Source of the DNA: Actinomycetota bacterium
Lineage (GTDB): Bacteria > Actinomycetota > Actinomycetes > Mycobacteriales > Jatrophihabitantaceae
Assembly: GCA_019241805.1 (NCBI GenBank)
Contig: JAFAWL010000407.1
Location: forward strand, 1 to 6,171
DNA length: 6,171 nt
Reading direction: 5' to 3'
Part shown: positions 1 through 4,560 of the stretch, piece after piece
Numbering within the stretch: the stretch's first letter is position 1
How the letters are laid out: each line of letters begins with the position of its first letter
Program-made: the position numbers and the translations under genes
The notes under the pieces: model-generated
The model's input: only the letters and a program-made list of their open reading frames with translations
Told to the model about the DNA's origin: nothing
Database searches by the model: none

Positions 1-487
1 ACCAATGGAATTGCTCGAGCTGGCCGGCTTGTTCGATCAACATGTCCTGCGTCACGGGATCAGCGTCCTCGCTCTTGTCGATCGCCTCGCGATGAGCTTC
101 GATGACGCCGGTATACACGACGTCCAACGCGCCGAGGTGTTCGAGGGCGTCGGCGCGGCCCAAGGAGTAGTCGTCCCACGAACGCTGGCTGACGAGCGCG
201 CCCGGCGTGCCGATCGCTGAGCCACCGAGGGTCGCGATCCGTTCGGCGAGGTCATCGACCATCAGGCGAACGGCATCGACCTGCGGGTCGAGCATGGTGT
301 GTACAGCAATGAAATGCGGCCCGACGACATTCCAGTGGATGTGTTTGAGCGTCAAGGCCAAATCGTTCAACGCGTTCAGGCGGTCTTGCAGAAGGTCGAC
401 GACCGTGCGGGCGTCGGACTCCGACACGCCCGGAACGGTGTAGCGGATGGTTGTGGTGGTGGACTTCCGTCGAGAACCAGTGGCCAT
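1..487 (-). CDS. dps: Dps family DNA-binding ferritin (3' end beyond window)
   Basis: DNA protection during starvation protein, a ferritin-like protein whose dodecamers bind DNA and oxidise and store Fe2+. The visible 162 codons begin at ATG 487 (MATGSRRKS...) and are still open at the left edge. The inter-subunit ferroxidase set is present and matches E. coli numbering: H51 in HWNVVGPHF, H63 and D67 in VHTMLD, then D78 and E82 in VDDLAER. Further family-typical stretches are IATLGGSAIGTPGALV, RSWDDYS and LDVVYTGVIEAHR. The short Arg/Lys/Thr-rich N-terminus before the first helix could contact DNA. By comparison with mycobacterial Dps (about 180 residues) some 20-30 residues lie outside the window. 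No other in-frame ATG or GTG lies just upstream, and no clear Shine-Dalgarno precedes the start. The gene lies downstream of the HAD gene on the same strand, with a 132-bp leader that probably has its own promoter. Confidence 0.95.
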   Translation of the reverse strand, partial: MATGSRRKSTTTTIRYTVPGVSESDARTVVDLLQDRLNALNDLALTLKHIHWNVVGPHFIAVHTMLDPQVDAVRLMVDDLAERIATLGGSAIGTPGALVSQRSWDDYSLGRADALEHLGALDVVYTGVIEAHREAIDKSEDADPVTQDMLIEQAGQLEQFHW

Positions 488-524
488 TTCATGCGCGCAA
501 TCTGTGAGAACGGACGGGTGCGCC

Positions 525-545
525 CCGCCGATCCGTTGTCGGCGG
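525..545 (-). promoter_or_regulatory. Perfect 7-bp hairpin in the dps leader
   Basis: CCGCCGA (525-531) and TCGGCGG (539-545) are exact reverse complements around a 7-nt loop. The structure lies between the candidate promoter and the dps start, so it would be in the 5' untranslated RNA. It could affect mRNA stability or be chance pairing in GC-rich DNA. Confidence 0.35.
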
Positions 546-563
546 CGCTCTCAGATCAACCAG

Positions 564-588
564 TACCCGTCGCCCCTGCAGCGTTAAC
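564..588 (-). promoter_or_regulatory. Candidate stress-sigma (SigF-like) promoter for dps
   Basis: On the minus strand GTTAA (588 to 584) is followed after 15 bases by GGGTA (568 to 564). This resembles the GTTT-N15-17-GGGTA pattern of SigF/SigB-type general stress promoters in actinobacteria. It would give a leader of roughly 70 nt before the dps ATG at 487. Stress-sigma control of dps is known in mycobacteria. The match is by eye to short elements, so chance is a real alternative. Confidence 0.4.
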
Positions 589-626
589 GACTCGTCACCC
601 CAGCAGGGCTAACGAGGGGTCACCCC
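584..626. repeat. Imperfect 18-bp direct repeat upstream of dps
   Basis: Two copies sit 25 bp apart at 584-601 (TTAACGACTCGTCACCCC) and 609-626 (CTAACGAGGGGTCACCCC), matching at 14 of 18 positions. One copy overlaps the candidate -35 element of dps and the other overlaps the stop codon of the HAD gene. The layout would suit a regulator binding paired sites, but no known regulator motif is recognised. Confidence 0.5.
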
Positions 627-1303
627 TTGAAGTCGCCGCGGTTGACGATCTTTGCGATGGCGCTTCGGGCCAGGTTGTCGTCCAGATCCGCCGGGTCGCG
701 CCACACTTCGACCGCGCCGGCCGCACGCAGCGTCGCCTCGTCGGTGCCACCGCAGGTGAGTCCGACGAAAGGGATACCGGCCCGTTCGGCGGCGCGGCCG
801 TCCCACACCGAATCACCGACGAGCAGGACCTCCTCGGGCCGGAGTCCGGCGCGCTCGAGTGCCGCGTGCAAGATATCGGGCGCGGGCTTGCCGGCTGATG
901 CGTCCTGCGAGCCGGTCGCAGCGTCGATGACGTCGTCGGCGTCGATGGTTTCGCGAAGCACAGACAGTTCTTCACTGGAGGCCGAGGACGCGAGCACGAC
1001 GGTCAATCCGTCCTCGTGGCATCGACGCAGCAGGTCGGCCGCACCGGGCAACGTCGTGAGCCGCCCCCAGTGCTGGCGGTAGAGCACGAGGTGGGCGGTG
1101 TCCATGGCCTCGTCGTCATCGTGATCTCGATCCTCGCCTAACAGGTAGTCGAGCAACTCGCCGCTGGCCATGCCGATGGCGTGGTGGGCATCAGCGCTCG
1201 ACACGACGTGACCGTGTTGGCGAAGTGCCTCGGCCCAGCAGACGGCGTGCAGGTAGTTGGTGTCCACCAATGTGCCGTCGACATCGAACAGAACCCCGGG
1301 CAT
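620..1303 (-). CDS. HAD-superfamily phosphatase, phosphoglycolate phosphatase-like
   Basis: A 227-residue cytoplasmic haloacid dehalogenase-type hydrolase, probably a small-molecule phosphatase of subfamily IA. Motif I is LFDVDGTLVD, with nucleophile D7 and acid/base D9. Motif II is the serine stretch LASSASS around residues 104-110. Motif III is K139 in AGKPAPD. Motif IV is VGDSVWDG, with D164 and D168. Residues about 15-90 form the helical C1 cap between motifs I and II, typical of the Gph/beta-phosphoglucomutase branch. All catalytic positions are intact and the length is normal. ATG 1303 is chosen because the family N-terminus starts here (MPGVLFDVDG) and a GGAAGGAAG Shine-Dalgarno lies just upstream at 1316-1308. 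The reading frame stays open well upstream to 1930, but that part is low-quality sequence read out of frame from the neighbouring pseudogene. The substrate cannot be told from sequence. It lies upstream of dps and may contribute read-through. Confidence 0.93.
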   Translation of the reverse strand: MPGVLFDVDGTLVDTNYLHAVCWAEALRQHGHVVSSADAHHAIGMASGELLDYLLGEDRDHDDDEAMDTAHLVLYRQHWGRLTTLPGAADLLRRCHEDGLTVVLASSASSEELSVLRETIDADDVIDAATGSQDASAGKPAPDILHAALERAGLRPEEVLLVGDSVWDGRAAERAGIPFVGLTCGGTDEATLRAAGAVEVWRDPADLDDNLARSAIAKIVNRGDFKG

Positions 1304-1980
1304 GGCGCTTCCTTCCGCTGTCAGTACCGCCTGCGCTCTCCTCCGGACCGTGCTGTCGCTGTCCTTCCCGTCGGAGCAGTCGGGATCACTGGCCGTCCCG
1401 TCGAAGGTGTTGGACCACCGGCGATGCGCGCTCGCGTGAATCCGCCGCCGGTCGTTCGCGGTGTGCGGACTGCGAGTGGCCGCCGATTTCAACGTCGCGG
1501 CCTGGACTGCTTTGGTGCCCGTCAGGTCAGTGTGCGCGCGATGATCATCGGTCAGCTCCAGATGATCGACTTCGGCGAGTTCGCGTAGCGGGTCAGCGCG
1601 GCGTTGTGACGCTCGATGTCCAGGTCGGTCGGTCCGCCCTGGGCCCGTGGGGTGATGTGGTGGGGCCGGGTCCAGGCGGGTGGGGTGGTGCAGCCGGGGA
1701 AGCTGCAGCCGCGGTCGCGGGCGGTGAGGGCGCGGCGTTGCGGGACGGTGGCGATGCGTTTGCTGCGCCCGTAGTCGTGGATCGCGCCGTTGGTCGTCAA
1801 CGTGGTGCCGTAGGTGTCGGCGTTGGGTAGGTCGCGGGTTAGGTCGTCCAGTGGGTAGGGGTCGCCGTGGCTGCTGGTCGCGTACCCCCGGGCCGTGTTC
1901 CAGTTGGTCGGCGGTGGTGGTGACCAGCACGGTGACCGGCGCGCCCCCGGCGGGCGGCCGCGACCCCGGCGGCCAATGCG

Positions 1981-2016
1981 GCGGTGAGGGCGGCGGTGAG
2001 GGCGGCGGTGAGGGCG
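1981..2016. repeat. Three perfect 12-bp tandem copies inside the DUF222 pseudogene
   Basis: The unit gcggtgagggcg occurs exactly three times head to tail (1981-1992, 1993-2004, 2005-2016). On the minus strand it encodes the reiterated peptide ALTAALTAALTA. I infer a single copy as the ancestral state, so this looks like an in-frame expansion by slippage next to the frameshift at 1955. Confidence 0.9.
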
Positions 2017-2501
2017 TGGTGTAGGCCGTGGTGGCGGCGGTGCGCCCCGGACCGCCGATCCCGCTGTCCGTTTGTTGCGGGCAGCGGGGCGGCGGTGGCG
2101 TCCAGGACCGCTTTCAGCGTCGCGGTCGCGGCCGGGGTCAAGTAGCCGCGCAGCTCGGTCGACCCGTCGGCGTGGGTGTGCAGGTGCAGGTCGCGGCGGC
2201 GTTGCTGGTCGGCGTCGGTCTGCCGCAGCCCGTCCGGGTCCAGATGCGCCCCGATCCGGGCGGCGATCCGCGCGAGCGATCCGGGCGAGGGTGACCGGAT
2301 CGACCTGGTGCGCGTGCTCGACCAGGTCGGCCTCGACCCGGTCCCCGAACCGGGCCCGCACCGACGCTGGGAGGGCGGTCAGGGTGTCGCTGATGACTGT
2401 CGCATGCCCTGCCGACACCACCCCGCGAGCTTGGGCGGCCGCCACCACCGGCAGCGCCGGTGGCAGCTTCTGCCCGGTCAGGGCCCGGCGCGGACCCAAC
2501 G

Positions 2502-2531
2502 CCCGGGCCGCGTGCACCCGGGCCGCGTGCA
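2502..2531. repeat. 15-bp tandem duplication inside the DUF222 pseudogene
   Basis: The unit cccgggccgcgtgca is present twice exactly (2502-2516 and 2517-2531), followed by ten further matching bases. On the minus strand it duplicates VHAAR, giving VHAARVHAARALGP where the family normally reads VHAARALGP. It is in-frame and lies about 20 bp from the frameshift at 2552-2556. Confidence 0.9.
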
Positions 2532-2829
2532 CCCGGGCCGCCGCTTCCCGCGGGGGACAGTGAGCAGCAGCTGCACCAGCAGCATGCTCAGGCTGGTGGC
2601 GCCCAGCTCGGTGGCGACGGCACGGTCGGAAAGTTCGGTCAGCAGCCCAGGCCACACTGCGCTGAGCCGGCGGGCCTGAATTTCCAGCTCCCGGGCGGTG
2701 GCCAGCAACACCGGCGTCGACACCGCGACCGGCTCCAGCGCCGAACAGGCCGTCGACCAGCCCGGCATACGCAGCCACCGCCGCGACCGGCGCACCCCCG
2801 CCGGCACCGCCGCCAGCGTCACCGCCCGA

Positions 2830-2884
2830 CCCATGATCGTTACCGAATATACATTCTATTCTACGCCCAGGCGGCCCATGATCG
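2830..2884. repeat. 10-bp direct repeat around the pseudogene start
   Basis: CCCATGATCG occurs at 2830-2839 and again at 2875-2884. The SOS-like dyad lies between them. On the minus strand each copy holds an ATG in the same frame, but the upstream one reaches a stop after seven codons. It may be a small local duplication of the start region. Confidence 0.5.
2843..2858 (-). promoter_or_regulatory. Weak SOS-box-like dyad upstream of the DUF222 pseudogene
   Basis: CCGAATATACATTCTA contains the perfect inverted repeat GAAT-N4-ATTC, similar in spacing to the actinobacterial LexA box TCGAAC-N4-GTTCGA but with several mismatches. It lies about 9 bp upstream of ATG 2834 in a locally AT-rich patch. 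Some mycobacterial 13E12-repeat genes are reported to carry LexA sites, which makes the placement suggestive. It may be a decayed site or chance. Confidence 0.3.
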
Positions 2885-2904
2885 CCAATGAGCTTCCCGT
2901 TACC

Positions 2905-3116
2905 TTGCAAGGGAAAACTCAGTTGATCACCTTCGGCCGGTGATGCCGCAGTTGCCCTCGGATTGGGAGTAAATCAGCAGCTACCCGCGGCCCGACGGAA
3001 GTCGGGCGAGGCGTCACCTCCGCAAACGTCATGGCTAATCGGGGTCGGATCCGTCGGTATTCGCCGCTCTAGGGCGTTCTGAGCATTCTCGGCTCGCCTT
3101 TTGCAAGGCAACTCAG
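2905..3116. repeat. Pair of direct repeats TTGCAAGG..AACTCAG
   Basis: TTGCAAGGGAAAACTCAG at 2905-2922 and TTGCAAGGCAACTCAG at 3101-3116 share TTGCAAGG and AACTCAG with a two-base length difference between them. They are in the same orientation about 196 bp apart. Flanking bases do not match. They may mark the ends of an old duplication or insertion. Confidence 0.4.
2990..3007 (+). other. Perfect 7-bp hairpin with GGAA (GNRA) tetraloop
   Basis: GCCCGAC (2990-2996) pairs exactly with GTCGGGC (3001-3007) around GGAA, which as plus-strand RNA would be a GNRA tetraloop. A smaller GAGG...CCTC stem follows at 3008-3020. There is no T tract after it, so it does not look like an intrinsic terminator. 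It could be part of a structured RNA or chance. Confidence 0.35.
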
Positions 3117-3315
3117 ATTTGGCATCTGATCGGCGGCTGAGGGTCACCAAATCGCCCGACGCCACCTGGACCGGCGGCCATCGACCAAGCGTCGCGCCGC
3201 CTCTGGTAAATGACACCGAAGAGGTCCGGCCGTCGACTGAACCAGTGCCCCTACGTCCGCTGTTGCCGGCCCGACCGTCGTCGGCGCGACCACAGATGCG
3301 GTTGCCATCTCTCGG

Positions 3316-3440
3316 AGTCGACCGCGTCCTGATCGACCGTGCGTTGATCGACCGTGCCTTGATCAATCGCACCTTGATCGACCGCACCTTGATCGACCGC
3401 GGCTTGATCGACTGCGGCTTGATCGACCGGGCTTGATCGA
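3316..3440. repeat. 15-bp tandem repeat array, about eight copies
   Basis: Units resembling GATCGACCGTGCCTT begin at 3331, 3346, 3361, 3376, 3391, 3406 and 3421, exactly 15 bp apart. A degenerate copy lies in front (3316) and a last copy starts after 14 bp (3435). Differences are concentrated in the last six bases of each unit. Because the period is a multiple of three, several frames stay open across it (for example ALIDRALIDR on plus and AVDQAAVDQG on minus). This explains the open frames without implying a protein. Related TCGACCGTG pieces continue to about 3545. Confidence 0.9.
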
Positions 3441-3762
3441 GCGCGCCGGGGGTAACCGTGTCCGGGTGACCAGGTTTCGATCGACCGTGCCGGGGGAGCG
3501 TCTCGGTCAACCGCGCCCGCATCGACCGTGTCGGGTCGACCGTCGTGACCGCTTCGACTCATGATGGGGTGAAGCCTAGGACTGATCGCTGCCAGTCGAC
3601 GGCCCCGCACGGGTGACGATGGTCTTCGTGTGAGCAGCGCGATTCGTCTGACCGAGACATGCGTCGCAGCGACACGGGTCAGCACGTAGGGGCGCGCGTC
3701 GTTGACGACTGTCTACCGCCGATCATCGCGACGGGCGACGTCACGTCAACGGACCTTCGACG

Positions 3763-3840
3763 CACGTCATCGTCACGCGCGACGTCACGTCGTCGTCACG
3801 CGCGACGTCACGTCATCGTCACGCGCGACGTCACGTCATC
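3763..3840. repeat. 23-bp tandem repeat array, three full copies plus partials
   Basis: Three head-to-tail 23-bp units lie at 3763-3785, 3786-3808 and 3809-3831, differing by one base (CACGTCATCG against CACGTCGTCG). A partial fourth follows to 3840, and a related GCGACGTCACGTC piece sits upstream at about 3735-3747. Each unit holds an imperfect dyad GTCACGCGCGAC (10 of 12 symmetric positions), and each unit junction makes the palindrome GACGTC. There are no spacers, so it is not CRISPR. It could be a binding-site array or a minisatellite. Confidence 0.9.
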
Positions 3841-3893
3841 GACGACGATCAAGACGGCGACCGAGACACCATCGAGGTAGCGGACGATGTCAC

Positions 3894-3930
3894 GCGGTGC
3901 GCTGCACGCACTCGCTCGCAAAATTTTTTT
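3894..3930 (+). terminator. Possible terminator: 8-bp stem, then A4T7
   Basis: GCGGTGCG (3894-3901) pairs with CGCAC-t-CGC (3907-3915), giving eight base pairs with one bulged T around loop CTGCA. It is followed by TCGC, AAAA and seven T (3924-3930). The T run stands out in this GC-rich DNA. The gap of eight bases between stem and T tract is longer than in standard intrinsic terminators, so the call is tentative. If active it would insulate the downstream gene from upstream plus-strand transcription. Confidence 0.3.
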
Positions 3931-4144
3931 CATGTTGTACGCGCGACCGCACAGCCACTCGTACGAATGGCAATGTGAAGGAATGTGCCGACGCTATCGA
4001 TACATTGTCGAAGACGATCTCGAGCATGTCGCATACCACGTGATGTTCGCGCAGGCGTGCAGCCCCGAAAAAATCGGCGTGGCGGTTTGACGTAACCGTG
4101 TTGCGCATCGTCCACTTATCGCGACACATTTACGCGTTGCCTGC

Positions 4145-4151
4145 AAGGAGG
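4145..4151 (+). promoter_or_regulatory. Strong Shine-Dalgarno AAGGAGG for the basic protein gene
   Basis: AAGGAGG ends 8 bases before ATG 4160, a near-perfect anti-16S match at good spacing. It fixes the start and supports expression of this low-complexity frame. A TTGACG at 4087-4092 could be a -35 element, but no matching -10 is clear. Confidence 0.85.
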
Positions 4152-4159
4152 CACCCGCA

Positions 4160-4525
4160 ATGACCGCACCGCGCAAGTCGGCAGCACGAAAAACTGCCGC
4201 ACGAAAGGCCCCGGCCAAGAAGGCTGCGGCGAAGAAGACGACGGCTGCACGCAAGACCGCCGCCAAGAAGACGACGGGCGCACGCAAGACCGCCGCCAAG
4301 AAGACCACGGGCGCACGCAAGACCGCGGCCAAGAAGACCACGGCTGCACGCAAGACCGCCGCCAAGAAGACCACGGCTGCACGCAAGATCGCCGCCAAGA
4401 AGACGACCGCCGCGCGCAAGACGGTTGCGCGAGCTGCCAGCACGGCCCGTAAGGCAGTTGCTCGCAAGACGACTGCACGCAAGACGACCGCTCGCAAGAC
4501 CGCGGCCCGCAAGAGCGCCCGCTGA
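4160..4525 (+). CDS. Histone H1-like / HupB-tail-like basic repeat protein
   Basis: A 121-residue protein built almost entirely from Ala, Lys, Arg and Thr. By count it has 28 Lys and 16 Arg and no acidic, aromatic or Cys residues. The core is an 11-residue repeat, ARKTAAKKTT(G/A), in five good copies (residues 30-84) with weaker copies either side. It ends in RK-TT/TA repeats (ARKTTARKTTARKTAARKSAR is the tail). It resembles the PAKKA/ARKTA C-terminal extension of actinobacterial HU (HupB) and bacterial H1-like proteins, but has no N-terminal HU fold and no other domain. The frame is real: it has a near-ideal Shine-Dalgarno and no stops. Such tails are disordered and bind DNA or RNA non-specifically, so nucleoid compaction or nucleic-acid binding is the likely role by inference. 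It is followed after 35 bp by the ribonuclease gene on the same strand, suggesting co-transcription. Repeat copy number may vary between strains. Confidence 0.85.
   Translation: MTAPRKSAARKTAARKAPAKKAAAKKTTAARKTAAKKTTGARKTAAKKTTGARKTAAKKTTAARKTAAKKTTAARKIAAKKTTAARKTVARAASTARKAVARKTTARKTTARKTAARKSAR
4247..4411 (+). repeat. 33-bp coding tandem repeat, five copies
   Basis: Units starting gcacgcaagac begin at 4247, 4280, 4313, 4346 and 4379, exactly 33 bp apart, each encoding ARKTAAKKTT(G/A) (ARKI in the fifth). A decayed copy follows at 4412 and a partial one precedes at 4214. Copies are nearly identical at DNA level, with mainly third-position differences, which indicates recent expansion or homogenisation. 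Confidence 0.92.
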
Positions 4526-4541
4526 TCCCAGTCGGTTTGCT

Positions 4542-4558
4542 CGCCTGCTAAACAGGCG
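4542..4558 (+). promoter_or_regulatory. 6-bp hairpin just before the ribonuclease start
   Basis: CGCCTG (4542-4547) and CAGGCG (4553-4558) are exact complements around loop CTAAA, ending two bases before ATG 4561. The only purine-rich stretch near the start (AGG, 4554-4556) is inside the stem. The hairpin could limit translation initiation of the downstream gene or act as a weak attenuator. No T tract follows. Confidence 0.45.
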
Positions 4559-4560
4559 TC

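Larger units (their letters stand above)
1552..2834 (-). pseudogene. Frameshifted 13E12-repeat (DUF222/HNH endonuclease) gene
   Basis: Pieces of one DUF222-HNH protein appear in order in different minus-strand frames. Frame A, from ATG 2834, gives PVAVSTPVLLATARELEIQA and GATSLSMLLVQLLLTV. A second frame then gives REAAARVHAAR, ALGPRRALTGQKLPPALP and EHAHQVDPVTLARIAR. A third gives AHLDPDGL, THADGSTELRGYLTPAATAT and LKAVLDATAAPLPATNGQRD. A fourth gives APVTVLVTTTADQLEHG. The last returns to GYATSSHGDPYPLDDLTRDL and the HNH start DRGCSFPGC...HHITPRAQGGPTDLD. Single-base changes near 2552-2556 (one base lost), 2271, 1955 and 1885-1889 (one gained each) would restore one frame. After PTDLD (about 1618) the protein ends in an unrelated tail, IERHNAALTRYANSPKSIIWS. 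The family-typical N..LLC..HH that completes the zinc/HNH site is missing. A further shift near 2740 is possible, since another frame reads better before it (AAYAGLVDGLFGA). Two shifts lie in five-base homopolymers, so sequencing error could explain some but not the lost C-terminus. Confidence 0.9.
2859..4159. other. 1.3-kb gene-poor, repeat-rich region
   Basis: No convincing gene is seen on either strand. Open frames exist across 2974-3522 (minus), 3101-3436 (plus) and 3887-4090 (plus). The first two largely translate the 15-bp repeat array, and none has recognisable domains or family-like sequence. From left to right the region holds a 6-bp hairpin at 2926-2944, a 7-bp hairpin at 2990-3007, a repeated TTGCAAGG...ACTCAG motif, the 15-bp array, scattered relatives of TCGACCGTG to about 3545, the 23-bp array, a stem followed by A4T7, and finally the leader of the basic protein gene. 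Stretches 3021-3100, 3117-3315 and 3546-3734 show nothing I can name. Confidence 0.6.

Noticed and set aside
299..898. Plus-strand open frame of 199 residues
   Set aside because: It overlaps the dps and HAD genes on the opposite strand, both with clear catalytic motifs, and is their shadow.
620..1930. A 436-residue open frame joining 200 extra residues to the HAD phosphatase
   Set aside because: The extra part is an out-of-frame reading of the DUF222 pseudogene (Arg/Pro/His-rich), while a Shine-Dalgarno and the family N-terminus place the HAD start at 1303.
2835..3315. tRNA or known small RNA in the gene-free region
   Set aside because: No T-loop GTTCRA with matching acceptor stem was found, and the hairpins match no RNA family I can name.
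3101..3436. Plus-strand open frame with ALIDR repeats, considered as a pentapeptide-repeat protein
   Set aside because: The repeat does not fit A(D/N)LXX, the start is a TTG with no Shine-Dalgarno, and several other frames across the array are equally open.
2974..3522. Minus-strand open frame with RSIKPRSIKV-type repeats
   Set aside because: It is a translation of the 15-bp array, whose period is a multiple of three. Flanks have no recognisable fold.
3763..3840. CRISPR array
   Set aside because: Units are directly adjacent with no spacers, and no cas genes are present.
3887..4090. 67-residue plus-strand open frame with a GAGG 8 bases upstream
   Set aside because: Mixed codon use with low third-position GC, a stem and T7 tract inside it, no family resemblance. 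A real small gene cannot be fully excluded.
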